DNA of 64,000 bases from CAJWKT01 sp964465375 (GTDB taxonomy: Bacteria > Pseudomonadota > Gammaproteobacteria > Steroidobacterales > Rariloculaceae): the NCBI GenBank assembly GCA_964465375.1, contig CAYXIJ010000006.1:24500-88499 (forward strand). Reading direction: 5' to 3'. A program made the translations under genes and the position numbers. Below, one piece after another: positions 8,790-18,065 of the stretch. Position 1 is the stretch's first letter, and the number at the start of each line of letters is the position of its first letter. The notes beneath the pieces are model-generated. The model did not search any database. It saw nothing but the letters and a program-made list of their open reading frames with translations, and was not told the origin of the DNA.

Positions 8790-10169
8790 ATGGCTCTTCG
8801 ATCTAAACAAGACAATAAAAGACTTGGGACCACTTGTCCTGTTCTAGGAGGACTGTGGATTTTGGTCGGATTGCCCTGTATTAGCGCAGCTCAGACTCAG
8901 GAAATGATCGACGCAGCAAGTTTGCCCGCAAAATCCTCGGATCAGACTGAGGCTCCTGGAGCCCCCCTGGAAACCGATCTCAACAGCCGCTTTGAGACAC
9001 AGTTAGCTTTTGACGACCTCATTAGGCTAGAACAGTATGTTGAGGCAATCCCTATCGGTCAACGCCTGCTCGAGCTGATTGAGCAAGAAACCGGCCCTGA
9101 AAGTGAAGACACTGCCACAATCCTAGTTGGCCTAGCAGAAGCCGAACGGGTTGCGGGAGTTCATGACTCATCAGAAACTCATTTTCTCCGAGCCATAGAA
9201 ATCATAAGGTCGACCGATGGAACCTATTCTGAGGCCCTGATGAAGCCCCTATTAGGGCTCGGGTCCAACTATCAAGATCGTGGGGATTACCTTGAAGCCA
9301 GAGTCGTATTTGAGGAAGCCCGCACAGTCAACCGAAGAATTTTTGGCCTACTCAATGAAGAGCAAATTGAAATCCTAGACCTCATCTCACAAACACTTTC
9401 AAGCATGAACCTCTTTGTAGAGGCCCATGAAAAGCAACTAGAAGGACTGAGACTCATGGAACGTAAGCATGGCGAAGACACAATCGAAGTCTTGCCGGCC
9501 ATCTACAAATACGCACAATGGCTCGGAGAAAATAGCTTGTATCAAGCAGAACGTGGCCAATACGGTCGGGCCATTTCAATCATTCGCAGAAAACTAAGCA
9601 AGGAAAGTGTCTACATGGTGACACCGCTTCGGGGGACAGGTAATAGCTTCCGAAGACAAAAGCTTGGCGAAGGGCAGGGCTTAAGCTCGCTTAAAAGAGC
9701 CCTTGGGATCCTGGAGGCCCAAGAAAATATTGACGCTCTTGCCACTGCGCAAACTCTCAGGGACATCGGCGACTGGAATATAGCATTTAGTAAAGTGGGG
9801 CCATTTGATGTGGAGTATCGTCGCGCCTGGAATCTGCTAGCTGATATAGAGAATGGAGAGGAATTGCGGAAAGCATGGTTTGATGAACCAGATTACGTTT
9901 TATTTGTGAGTCCCAGTCGCCGGGGTGTAAGCGTTTTTCAAGGGCCAGATATGGAGCCTGGCCATGTACTTGTTACTTTTGATGTAGATGAGCTCGGGCG
10001 TGCATATAACGTAAGCGTATTGGAATCAATTCCCCCAGAACTCAAAAACGAGACAGTAATCTCATCGGTCCGGCGTTCCAGATTTAGGCCGCGCTTCGTG
10101 GATGGTGAAACTGTTCCGGCCACAGGATTGGCCCGTCGCTTCGTTTACTTCTATGAACTTGATGAATGA
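8790..10169 (+). CDS. Secreted TPR protein with TonB C-terminal-like domain (paralogue 1)
   Basis: 459 residues. An N-terminal hydrophobic stretch (LGGLWILVGLPCISAAQ) looks like a signal peptide with cleavage near AAQ. The middle, about residues 70-330, is tandem helical repeats of TPR type (DDLIRLEQYVEAIPIGQRLL, YLEARVVFEEA). The last ~90 residues resemble the TonB C-terminal fold: VTFDVDELGRAYNVSVL, then RRSRFRPRFVDGE, as in energy-transducer-like domains that here lack a TonB membrane anchor. A GTGAGGTGAA ribosome site precedes the ATG. It is followed at once by a paralogue. Role unknown; a periplasmic scaffold is likely. Confidence 0.8.
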   Translation: MALRSKQDNKRLGTTCPVLGGLWILVGLPCISAAQTQEMIDAASLPAKSSDQTEAPGAPLETDLNSRFETQLAFDDLIRLEQYVEAIPIGQRLLELIEQETGPESEDTATILVGLAEAERVAGVHDSSETHFLRAIEIIRSTDGTYSEALMKPLLGLGSNYQDRGDYLEARVVFEEARTVNRRIFGLLNEEQIEILDLISQTLSSMNLFVEAHEKQLEGLRLMERKHGEDTIEVLPAIYKYAQWLGENSLYQAERGQYGRAISIIRRKLSKESVYMVTPLRGTGNSFRRQKLGEGQGLSSLKRALGILEAQENIDALATAQTLRDIGDWNIAFSKVGPFDVEYRRAWNLLADIENGEELRKAWFDEPDYVLFVSPSRRGVSVFQGPDMEPGHVLVTFDVDELGRAYNVSVLESIPPELKNETVISSVRRSRFRPRFVDGETVPATGLARRFVYFYELDE

Positions 10170-10188
10170 TAGGCGGGCACAATACCTG

Positions 10189-11448
10189 ATGAGCCCGCTG
10201 ACCTGGTTCCGACTAGCAAGGCTACTACCGTTTGTATTGATCACACCACAAATCGGAGCCCAGACCGATGATCCAGAGGCGCGTCTTCGATCACTTGCGC
10301 TCGCACGGGACGCTCAAATAGTCGTTGAGGATTTTTCAGGAGCACTGGCCAGCGCGCAAGACCTGGTGAGTTTGCTTGAGGACACGGGCGACCAACGCCT
10401 TGCAGGTCACATTGTTCAACTTGCCAGAGTACAGGCTGAACTCGGTGAGCTCGCAAACGCCGAAGAAAATTATTTGAGGGGGCTGGAGTTACTGGAAGAG
10501 CAAGACGGGGAAATCGCTCTAAGCCTAGTAGGACCGTATCATGGTCTAGCCCGCTCATACATGTATGGTGATCGTCATGACGAGGCAATAACCGTACTAG
10601 AGCATGCAAAGGACTTAAATCAGAGGAATTTGGGCCTTTTCAATTTAGAGCAGACCGAGCTGTTAGACGATATGACTGTTGCCTACCTATCGTTAGGCAA
10701 TACATTGGAGGCACAACGCATCCAAAAGGAACGCCTAAGAATTGCGGTTAGGCGCTTTGGCGCTGAGAGCCCGGAGACTATCCCCTTTCTACATCACCTT
10801 GGACAATACTACGAATACTCAAGAATGAGGGGCCAAGCAAGGGAGCAATATCAGCAAATCCTAGAAGTCCAAGAGGCGAACCCTGACTCAAACGACACCA
10901 GTCTTTTGTTTGTCCTGAGAAAGCTCATCCTGATTGATCTAGCCCGCAATGAACCGAGTTCGGCTAGGGCTCGCCTGACAGAAATCCTGGATCGCGGTGT
11001 GAGTATTCCCCCGATGGAGCGGGTAAGATCTCTCACTGCGCTGGGCGACTGGGAGATGGGGCACAAGCGGACTGAGGCAGCTCTCGAATACTACCGAGAC
11101 GGATGGCGGATAATGGAGTCTGAGCTGGCCCTGGATCCCCAAAACTTTTACAGTGAACCTGTCCCCATCAGTTTCATCGTGCCCCTTGGCCCAGTCGATA
11201 TGCGGCGTCGACAAGATTCATACGCGTGGGGAAAAATTACCCTCTCCTTTACAGTTTCTGCCGAAGGCCGTGCATATGATGTGCAAATCGTGTCATCAGA
11301 GCCTTCGAATCTAATGGACGCGCGGTATATCGGCCGGGTCCGAGAAACCTATTTCAGACCACGTCTAATAAACGGCGAACCAACTCTCACTAGCAATGTG
11401 CAATTGAGTCATCAGTTTCGTTATTTTTTCTCACAGAACAAGGAATAG
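10189..11448 (+). CDS. Secreted TPR protein with TonB C-terminal-like domain (paralogue 2)
   Basis: Same architecture as the gene before it: signal-like WFRLARLLPFVLITPQIGAQ, TPR helices in the middle (RDAQIVVEDFSGALASAQDL, ANAEENYLRGLELLEE), and a C-terminal ITLSFTVSAEGRAYDVQIV followed by ETYFRPRLINGEP. The matching FRPR-x-x-x-GE element shows a local duplication. I chose the ATG at 10189, which begins directly at the signal peptide and lies 19 bases after the upstream stop; ATGs at 10153 and 10162 are possible and would overlap that stop. The pair is very likely co-transcribed. Function unknown. Confidence 0.78.
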   Translation: MSPLTWFRLARLLPFVLITPQIGAQTDDPEARLRSLALARDAQIVVEDFSGALASAQDLVSLLEDTGDQRLAGHIVQLARVQAELGELANAEENYLRGLELLEEQDGEIALSLVGPYHGLARSYMYGDRHDEAITVLEHAKDLNQRNLGLFNLEQTELLDDMTVAYLSLGNTLEAQRIQKERLRIAVRRFGAESPETIPFLHHLGQYYEYSRMRGQAREQYQQILEVQEANPDSNDTSLLFVLRKLILIDLARNEPSSARARLTEILDRGVSIPPMERVRSLTALGDWEMGHKRTEAALEYYRDGWRIMESELALDPQNFYSEPVPISFIVPLGPVDMRRRQDSYAWGKITLSFTVSAEGRAYDVQIVSSEPSNLMDARYIGRVRETYFRPRLINGEPTLTSNVQLSHQFRYFFSQNKE

Positions 11449-11617
11449 GCCAAAAATCAGTACACGCCTAACCTATACAATAACAGCGTCTTCGAGGATT
11501 TCTTAACCTAATTATTAGAACATAATTCTTTTGCGCTGGTGATTTCGCGCCGAAACCGGCAACATTGAGGCAACGGTAGTTCTCCTTTGCAAAAATGAAA
11601 GCAAATTGGGTGCGAGC

Positions 11618-12571
11618 ATGTTGATTAGAACAGCCAAGGACATTAAAGACTCAGAAATCACGCCTGAAGATATATACCGCGATCGGCGTCGTATTCTCGC
11701 GGCTGGTTTAGCGGCTGGTCTGCTGCCGGGAATCGGTATGGACACCGAAGCAAAGCTCCCTAGTGGCATTAGCCTGAATGAAACCAAGCCCTGGCCCGAT
11801 TCCCTCGACGAGGAGCAAAGCGACTTTGATGATGTGACCGGATACAACAATTATTACGAGTTTGGAACCGGTAAAACAGATCCAGCTCGCTATGCACACA
11901 CCTTGGTCACTGACCCTTGGTCGATAAAGGTGGAGGGTGAGGCAGAAAAAACCGGCACATTCACACTCGAAGACATCCTAAAACCTCATTTTTTTGAGCA
12001 ACGCGTTTATCGTTTGCGTTGCGTTGAGGCTTGGTCAGCAGTAATTCCCTGGGTTGGCTTCCCTCTCGCTGACTTGTTGAAGCGCTTTTCGCCAACCTCG
12101 AAGGCTAAATATGTGCAGTTCTTTACACTCTATGAGCCTAGCCAAATGCCAGGGCTACGTTACCCAGTCTTGGAATGGCCCTATCGGGAGGGACTCACAA
12201 TCGCTGAGGCAATGAACCCCCTGAGTTTAATGGCCGTCGGCCTGTACGGACAAGAGCTTCCCAACCAAAATGGTGCTCCCTTACGACTGGTAGTACCTTG
12301 GAAATACGGGTTCAAAAGCATCAAATCAATCGTTCGCATACGCTTCCAAGAAAGTCAGCCAAAAACCAGTTGGAATATGGCAATTCCCCAAGAATACGGC
12401 TTCTACTCCAATGTAAATCCCGAGGTTGATCATCCCCGATGGAGTCAGGCCAGCGAGCGACGCATCGGAGGAAGCCTTTTCTCGGCTAGAACCCCGACAC
12501 TTATGTTTAATGGCTACGGGACCGAAGTTGCTCACCTGTACCGGGGCCTAGACCTAGCAAAAAACTATTGA
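11618..12571 (+). CDS. msrP: Protein-methionine-sulfoxide reductase, catalytic subunit MsrP
   Basis: Periplasmic molybdopterin enzyme that repairs oxidised methionines in envelope proteins. The protein begins MLIRTAKDIKDSEITPEDIY, very like the family, and has a twin-arginine signal DRRRILAAGLAAG. The Mo-ligand cysteine is in LRCVEAWSAVIPWVGFPLADLL, and the C-terminal half carries PLRLVVPWKYGFKSIKSI. 317 residues from the ATG at 11618 agrees with the usual size. It is followed after 22 bases by msrQ, its membrane haem partner, the standard operon. Confidence 0.95.
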   Translation: MLIRTAKDIKDSEITPEDIYRDRRRILAAGLAAGLLPGIGMDTEAKLPSGISLNETKPWPDSLDEEQSDFDDVTGYNNYYEFGTGKTDPARYAHTLVTDPWSIKVEGEAEKTGTFTLEDILKPHFFEQRVYRLRCVEAWSAVIPWVGFPLADLLKRFSPTSKAKYVQFFTLYEPSQMPGLRYPVLEWPYREGLTIAEAMNPLSLMAVGLYGQELPNQNGAPLRLVVPWKYGFKSIKSIVRIRFQESQPKTSWNMAIPQEYGFYSNVNPEVDHPRWSQASERRIGGSLFSARTPTLMFNGYGTEVAHLYRGLDLAKNY

Positions 12572-12593
12572 TCGCTGGCCAATCGACTTGGCG

Positions 12594-13208
12594 ATGACTC
12601 GCGTTTTTATCGCTCCACTTAAGATTATTGCTTGCCTTGCCTGCCTAGCTCCCTTTTTATGGCTGCTGCTGCGGGCCTTTGCAATAGGTCCACTGGACTT
12701 GGGCGCCAATCCGGTAGAGGAAGTCCTACATACGTTAGGTAAGAGTGGTTTAAATATCTTACTGATTACCCTGGCTATTACTCCATTGAGGCGCCTTACA
12801 GGATTTCACTGGCTAATAGCATTGCGCCGGATATTAGGCCTATTCTCATTTACCTACCTGAGCCTGCATTTTCTTACCTATATCACTCTGGACTGGGGCT
12901 TCGCCTGGAATTCTTTAATTGTTGATATTGTTGCGCGGCCCTATATCACGGTTGGTTTCACCAGTCTTGCGCTTATGTTTCCTCTTGCTATGACTTCCAC
13001 CAACCGGATGCAGAGGCGTCTGGGCCAAAAATGGATAAAACTGCATCGACTCATTTACATAATCGCACCTCTTGGGGTTCTACATTTTTATTGGCAAGGG
13101 ATACGCGATCCCTTCGAGCCACTCGTCTACGCTGGCATTGTCATGCTGCTTCTTGGGCTTAGAGTTCTGCACTGGGTCGGGAAACAGCGAATTCGCAACA
13201 GATCCTGA
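12594..13208 (+). CDS. msrQ: Haem-binding membrane subunit MsrQ
   Basis: Inner-membrane b-type haem protein that feeds electrons from the quinone pool or flavin reductase to MsrP. About 204 residues with six hydrophobic helices. Conserved features: LGKSGLNILLITLAITPLRR, RRILGLFSFTYLSLHFLTY with haem-ligand His, and KWIKLHRLIYIIAPLGVLHFYW with further His ligands. The start is taken as ATG 12594 rather than the TTG two codons upstream. A strong hairpin terminator lies 28 bases after the stop, closing the msrPQ operon. Confidence 0.93.
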   Translation: MTRVFIAPLKIIACLACLAPFLWLLLRAFAIGPLDLGANPVEEVLHTLGKSGLNILLITLAITPLRRLTGFHWLIALRRILGLFSFTYLSLHFLTYITLDWGFAWNSLIVDIVARPYITVGFTSLALMFPLAMTSTNRMQRRLGQKWIKLHRLIYIIAPLGVLHFYWQGIRDPFEPLVYAGIVMLLLGLRVLHWVGKQRIRNRS

Positions 13209-13236
13209 TGTTGCCAAGATCAATCTGAACTTATTT

Positions 13237-13267
13237 AGCCTGAAAGAATTTCAGGCTGGGCATTTTT
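13237..13267 (+). terminator. Rho-independent terminator after msrPQ
   Basis: Perfect 9-bp stem AGCCTGAAA / TTTCAGGCT with a GAA loop, followed within six bases by TTTTT. This is the clearest intrinsic terminator in the window. It lies between msrQ and the convergent minus-strand gene ending at 13385. Confidence 0.85.
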
Positions 13268-13384
13268 CATCCAATGAGAACTCAAGGATTCTGATCACAT
13301 ACAGCCCGTTGTGCTATTCCCAATCATGAATAGGATATCAGCTGTGTGTTTGGAGCCACCTAACACCTTAGCAAGAAGGTTCCA

Positions 13385-14458
13385 TTATGCTACCTCTTCG
13401 CGGTTCCTAGCGAGCCAGCCATCCACCAGCTCGACGGTCCGATCCACCTCATCAGATTGCATTCCCTGAGACTTGGCAAGCGTCTGTACTAACTTATCCA
13501 CACGTTCGATGTACGGCGCTTTGGCAGCGAGTGCACGTGCCGCCGAGGAAGGTTTCTGCAGCGACAAGGCAGCCTTAGCATATTTCTTGAATGGAACAAG
13601 ATCGGCATGGTCACCACCCAAGCTGACACACAAATCTGCCACCCAGTTATACAGGGACTCTGAAGCATCCAGGTTAGTATGAACTGCTTCCCTGATCGGG
13701 ATCATCTCTTCTGCCTGCACGCAACGGTAATTACCAGCTAACAACATGCACCACTTGGCAAGCGGCACGAATACGGAATCATGTACCCGCAGCTTTACGG
13801 GGAGCTCCACCTCTTTGCCGGCAACGTTGTAGCGAATCCCCTGGATGTCTTCCTCTAGCTTGCACAAGATATCAGTGTGATCATCCGACTCAAATCGGGC
13901 CGCCTTAAAGTTAGTAGGCAATCCTACCTGGAGTACGTTGCACCTTTCTTCAGGTGGACGGAATGCCTGCGGATCTGGGCTACACAGCGTGATCAGAGAC
14001 GGGTTTACGTCGTCCCAAACGGACGCGTCTGTGTAGCAGTCCCTGACCGTTTCCCCATCAATAGCCGAAATACGTCTCAAGAAGCTTAATGGAGGCATGT
14101 TCATGATTGACATGCACGGCCTCCCGGATGTACCCACTCGACCCAGCAGATCCTTAACGACGGGCACTCGATACTGCGGCTCCTGCATGGCAAGCACGAT
14201 AAGATCGTAATTGGACGGATCCGCATCTTCAGGTCTGCCTGCAGAAACAACTCCGGGCATATCTTTCGTATTCAGCAAAACAGACCCATCAGGAACATCC
14301 CGCACCGGTAGACGCACGATCGCACCCTCACTATTGATGAGTTGTGATTCCTCTGGAAGACAGACTAAGTGTGCCGAATGTCCTGCAAGGGCGGCCTTTG
14401 CGCCAAGAAGCGAGCCATAAGACGCCCCAAAAAAAAGAATACTATATTTATCAGGCAT
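13385..14458 (-). CDS. Ketopantoate reductase (ApbA/PanE)-like protein
   Basis: 357 residues with an N-terminal Rossmann fold (ILFFGASYGSLLGAKAALAG) and a following segment, YDLIVLAMQEPQYR, like the cofactor domain of 2-dehydropantoate 2-reductases. The C-terminal half is helical and holds KWCMLLAGNYRC, in the place where PanE has its catalytic Lys-x-x-x-Asn region. The dinucleotide loop is unusual: GASYGS rather than the common GxGxxG. It is therefore a divergent family member, and pantothenate synthesis should not be assumed. An AAGGTGAGG ribosome site precedes the ATG. Monocistronic by context, downstream of dacB on the same strand. Confidence 0.72.
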   Translation of the reverse strand: MPDKYSILFFGASYGSLLGAKAALAGHSAHLVCLPEESQLINSEGAIVRLPVRDVPDGSVLLNTKDMPGVVSAGRPEDADPSNYDLIVLAMQEPQYRVPVVKDLLGRVGTSGRPCMSIMNMPPLSFLRRISAIDGETVRDCYTDASVWDDVNPSLITLCSPDPQAFRPPEERCNVLQVGLPTNFKAARFESDDHTDILCKLEEDIQGIRYNVAGKEVELPVKLRVHDSVFVPLAKWCMLLAGNYRCVQAEEMIPIREAVHTNLDASESLYNWVADLCVSLGGDHADLVPFKKYAKAALSLQKPSSAARALAAKAPYIERVDKLVQTLAKSQGMQSDEVDRTVELVDGWLARNREEVA

Positions 14459-14549
14459 ACCTCACCTTCATATGTATAAAATCAACCGCTGTTCCGAACT
14501 ACGGTTGTGAAATTGTTCTTACTCAGCGGCTGAACGTCAGGCGGCCATC

Positions 14550-15968
14550 TCAAGAAAGGCTAAAAACCCAACGTAACAGGGCATTCTGTAGCTCTTTTCC
14601 CGGACCCCGGTGGACATCTGCTTCGTTCAGTATGGCGATCACGACGTAGGTGCGGCCACTATGTCCATGGATATAACCGGCAAGGGCAGAAACATGATCA
14701 AGCCGGCCAGTTTTAACGTGCATTCTTCCCTCCATAGAATGATCGTTGAAACGTCCCCGCGTTGTACCATCTAGACCTCCCAAGGAAAGCGAAGCCAAAA
14801 ATTCTGGCATATAGGCGCTTTGATAACCGGCGAGTAAAACGTCAGCCATCAGCCGAGCAGAAATCCGAGTTGTCCTGGACAAACCAGCACCATTATCTAT
14901 AAATAAAGAAGATGTCTCTAGGCCTTGCGAGTGCAGATAATTTTCAATGGCTTCGACCCCTTTTTCATTTGTGCCTGGCGGCCCACCCTGTTCTGCGCCC
15001 AAGCTGTATAGCAGCTGTCGGGTCATCACATTATTACTGAACTTATTGATGCTGCGGATAACTTCCCCAAGCGGCCTTGAGTGCCACACCATGGCGGGCT
15101 CACTGTTTTCGGGAACAAGTTGATTACGAATGGTCCCGCGAAACTTCCCGCCCAGTTGTTTCCAAAGTACTTCAAATATCCCGAAGGCGAAGGTGTCATG
15201 CTGCAGAACCGAGCGGCTCAAGGCGTAATGACCACAAGACTCAGGAAAGTTACCCGAGAAAACCACACGCTTCCCTGCAACCGGATCCAGAACATCGAAA
15301 GCGATACCGGATTGATAACCTCGGCAAGGACCTTTTACTAAGCGTATTCGATTCTGAATTTCAAGATTGCTGAGCTCAGGATCGGGGCTGATCTTGACCA
15401 TGCCAAGTCGTTCGTCCACCAGAAAATTGAATCGGACCGTTTTGTAGTTAACCATCAGTGCGTTCGGAAGAACATTGTAGGCCCGGAAGGGCTGACTATC
15501 GAAGTCCCCGGGGTTGCCGTTTGCCCCCTCAAAAAAACTACCATCCAGCACTAGATCACCATGCACATTCTCGAGTCCCATACCACGCAGTGAACGTAGA
15601 AGCTTCCAAAATTCTTCGGTTACCAGGTAGGGATCCCCGTAACCTTTGATTGCCAAATCGCCTTCGAGCCCTTGCCCATCCCAATCTCCCAGAAAATGAA
15701 TTTCAGTGGGCCAGCTATAGGTCGGGCCTAAGACATCGAGTGCCACCCAAGTTGTTAGCAACTTGATGGTCGACGCTGGATTTCTGGGAATGGCGGGATT
15801 ATGAGCTAAAACCGGCTCGGGGGAACCTACCTCCTGAACCAGAATGCTCAACCCACCCGGCGAGATGCCATGACCCTCCAAAACCCGATTCACAGGGGGC
15901 GGTAGAGCACCCTGAGCCGACACGATACCGGCAATACAGGAGAAAATTAGGAATCGAACGGCATGCAT
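14550..15968 (-). CDS. dacB: D-alanyl-D-alanine carboxypeptidase/endopeptidase (PBP4 family)
   Basis: Periplasmic serine hydrolase that trims or cuts peptidoglycan cross-links. Signal peptide VRFLIFSCIAGIVSAQG; active-site S-x-x-K in NPASTIKLLTTW; S-x-N in KFSNNVMTRQLLYSLG; K-T-G in MHVKTGRLDHVSALAGYI. Length 472 is normal for the S13 family, with the large insertion domain between the first and second motifs. It ends about 90 bases from the PanE-like gene and has its own 173-base upstream gap. Confidence is high for the family. Confidence 0.93.
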   Translation of the reverse strand: MHAVRFLIFSCIAGIVSAQGALPPPVNRVLEGHGISPGGLSILVQEVGSPEPVLAHNPAIPRNPASTIKLLTTWVALDVLGPTYSWPTEIHFLGDWDGQGLEGDLAIKGYGDPYLVTEEFWKLLRSLRGMGLENVHGDLVLDGSFFEGANGNPGDFDSQPFRAYNVLPNALMVNYKTVRFNFLVDERLGMVKISPDPELSNLEIQNRIRLVKGPCRGYQSGIAFDVLDPVAGKRVVFSGNFPESCGHYALSRSVLQHDTFAFGIFEVLWKQLGGKFRGTIRNQLVPENSEPAMVWHSRPLGEVIRSINKFSNNVMTRQLLYSLGAEQGGPPGTNEKGVEAIENYLHSQGLETSSLFIDNGAGLSRTTRISARLMADVLLAGYQSAYMPEFLASLSLGGLDGTTRGRFNDHSMEGRMHVKTGRLDHVSALAGYIHGHSGRTYVVIAILNEADVHRGPGKELQNALLRWVFSLS

Positions 15969-16141
15969 ACGCTAGATTGTGCGCGAATTCTCATACAGCT
16001 GCACAGTACCACCCTTCATTAGATTTCAGCTGTTTTGTGGCAGTCACTGATAAAAGCCAAGGTGTAGTAAGAGCCTGATGTCCTTTCTGTCGCTGCTTCC
16101 TACTTTGGTGATCAAAGTTATAGTGCGCTACGTACGGCAGA

Positions 16142-16513
16142 TCAATCTACCGAAGCCAAAAATCGGGGTAAAGGCTTGTCCTCCTTTTTACTGACCACAG
16201 ACAATGAACCGCTGGCACCGCTGTTACGAAGAAGTTCAGAATAAAGCTTAACAATCGTTTCGGCGTGGACATCCGCTTCTACCACAGACATTTTACGGAT
16301 AGAGGCCCTGACGCAGGAATCCTTACCACCCGGGCTCACCCGATGAAGGGCATCATAAAGGGTCGAAAAATCTTGCCTTAGGTCAGAGGGGAACTCTCTG
16401 CTATCCAAATCCCCGAGGTGCTCTATGTAAGCTTCGGCTAGGCGATGTTTTATGGGGCCCTCTCCAACCAGGGCAAAAATAGCCACCTTAAAACGCTCCG
16501 AAAGATAAGACAT
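16142..16513 (-). CDS. Small conserved-looking protein of unknown function
   Basis: 123 residues, no signal peptide or membrane segment. The N-terminal half is helical (ERFKVAIFALVGEGPIKHRL, then AEAYIEHLGDL), the centre has SPGGKDSCVRASIRKMS, and the tail is basic. No motif that I can tie to a function. Support for it being real: a clean ATG, normal codon use, an isolated position with AT-rich flanks on both sides, and no better frame on the other strand. I suspect a small cytoplasmic regulator or helical-bundle protein but cannot show it. Confidence 0.6.
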   Translation of the reverse strand: MSYLSERFKVAIFALVGEGPIKHRLAEAYIEHLGDLDSREFPSDLRQDFSTLYDALHRVSPGGKDSCVRASIRKMSVVEADVHAETIVKLYSELLRNSGASGSLSVVSKKEDKPLPRFLASVD

Positions 16514-16727
16514 TCGAAATTAAAAGCCTTTATTTTTAGTCTTATAATGCCGGTTTCAATCTTCATCCAAGTGCCCAAAAAACCTTCACCTGAATCACGA
16601 CTTTAGCCAACAAATTTCTGCCCATACATATAACAAATTAGCAGGCCATAACGCAAGTATTGCGCTGGATTTAATCAACTGATTACATGATTAATTAAAA
16701 ATCGTACTTTCAAGTGTGAACTAAAAC

Positions 16728-18065
16728 TTATTCAGTTGAAAAAGTTAGCGCCTGCCCATTTGGGGCTCCCTCAATCTGACCATCGCGGGACACAATAGAG
16801 CCATTCACGAACGTCAAAGCGACCTTAGAACTAAATCGGGTACCCTCTAGAGGCGACCAGCCACACATATACAACAACTGGTCCTTGTTTACACTCGTTT
16901 CCCCCTCAAGATCAACCGCGACCATATCAGCGAAATAGCCCTCACGAAGAAACCCTCTGTCCTGGACTCGATACCTGAGCGCTGGGTTGTGAGCTGCCTT
17001 TTCAACAATCAACTCTAGACTAAAATGCCCTAACCGGTGCTGCTCCAAGAGCATAAGCAGCGAATGCTGGACCAAGGGAAGGCCTGCTGGAGCCTCAAAG
17101 TAGGGCAGCGACTTCTCAGCCAGTGTGTGAGGAGCGTGGTCCGTCGCAATAATGTCTATCCGGTCGCTTTTTACCCCGCTGATGAGCCCGAGACGATCCT
17201 CTGAGCGTTTTATGGCCGGGTTACACTTAATCCGAGCACCAAGATCTGCATAGTGTGACTCATCAAACCAGAGGTGGTGGACACAAACTTCGGCGGTAAT
17301 GGATTTTCCTTCTAGGGGCCCGGCAGGAAAAAGTTCTAATTCTCGGGCCGTGCTGAGGTGCAAAACGTGCAGTTGAGTCTGATACCGCTTGGCCAAATCT
17401 ACAGCCAAAGAAGAAGACTTATAGCAGGCCTCTTCCGATCGGATCTTTGGGTGAGCTGACATCGGAACATGCTCCCCATATCGCCTGCGGTACTTATCCT
17501 CCGCTTCCTTAATCGTGGGTGTGTCCTCGCAATGGGTAGCTACCAAGCACCTCGCCTGGTCAAATATTTGCTCCAGCGTACGCGGATCATCAACCAACAT
17601 TCTACCCGTCGAAGAACCCATAAAAACCTTTACCCCGCAGACCTCGCCAGGAATAAGCTGCTTAATTTCTTCTATATTGTTATTGGTGGCGCCCATGTAG
17701 AAAGCGTAGTTAGCAAAGCTGCTTCCTGCAGCAAGCAATTTCTTTTCAGCTAGCGCGGCCCGTGTTGTAGTGGGGGGGCTTGTGTTTGGCATATCCATAA
17801 AACTCGTGACCCCACCCAATGCGGCAGCCTTTGACTCGCTTGCTATAGAAGCCTTGTGGGTCAGGCCAGGCTCACGAAGGTGAACCTGGTCATCTATTAG
17901 GCCAGGAAGAAGATACTTTCCTTTGAGGTCAATAATCTCGTCCGCCACAGAACCGGGCAAGGCTGACTCAATTCTCGTGACCCTATCACCTTCAACGAGT
18001 ACATCAGCATCGAAAATCTTCCCTTCATTTACGAGCTGGCCATTAGTCAGTAATCGTTTCGTCAT
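16728..18065 (-). CDS. pyrC: Dihydroorotase
   Basis: Cyclises carbamoyl-aspartate to dihydroorotate in pyrimidine synthesis. Amidohydrolase fold with metal site DDQVHLREPG near residue 60 (D-x-H-x-R; the family norm is DxHxH or DxHxR), substrate-loop MDMPNTSPPT, LVATHCED, LHVLHLSTARELE, and the catalytic DHAPHT around residue 305. The 445 residues and this motif set place it with the long (class I/AllB-like) dihydroorotases rather than the short E. coli PyrC. Its ATG overlaps the stop of the upstream iminopeptidase gene (ATGA). Allantoinase is the main alternative, but no purine-catabolism genes are near. Confidence 0.87.
   Translation of the reverse strand: MTKRLLTNGQLVNEGKIFDADVLVEGDRVTRIESALPGSVADEIIDLKGKYLLPGLIDDQVHLREPGLTHKASIASESKAAALGGVTSFMDMPNTSPPTTTRAALAEKKLLAAGSSFANYAFYMGATNNNIEEIKQLIPGEVCGVKVFMGSSTGRMLVDDPRTLEQIFDQARCLVATHCEDTPTIKEAEDKYRRRYGEHVPMSAHPKIRSEEACYKSSSLAVDLAKRYQTQLHVLHLSTARELELFPAGPLEGKSITAEVCVHHLWFDESHYADLGARIKCNPAIKRSEDRLGLISGVKSDRIDIIATDHAPHTLAEKSLPYFEAPAGLPLVQHSLLMLLEQHRLGHFSLELIVEKAAHNPALRYRVQDRGFLREGYFADMVAVDLEGETSVNKDQLLYMCGWSPLEGTRFSSKVALTFVNGSIVSRDGQIEGAPNGQALTFSTE

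Noticed and set aside
13072..13329. 85-codon ORF running from inside msrQ through the terminator
   Set aside because: It overlaps msrQ in another frame and reads through the strong hairpin terminator; no domain.
14344..14649. 101-codon plus-strand ORF across the gap between the PanE-like gene and dacB
   Set aside because: It overlaps the starts and ends of two supported minus-strand genes and has no coding features of its own.
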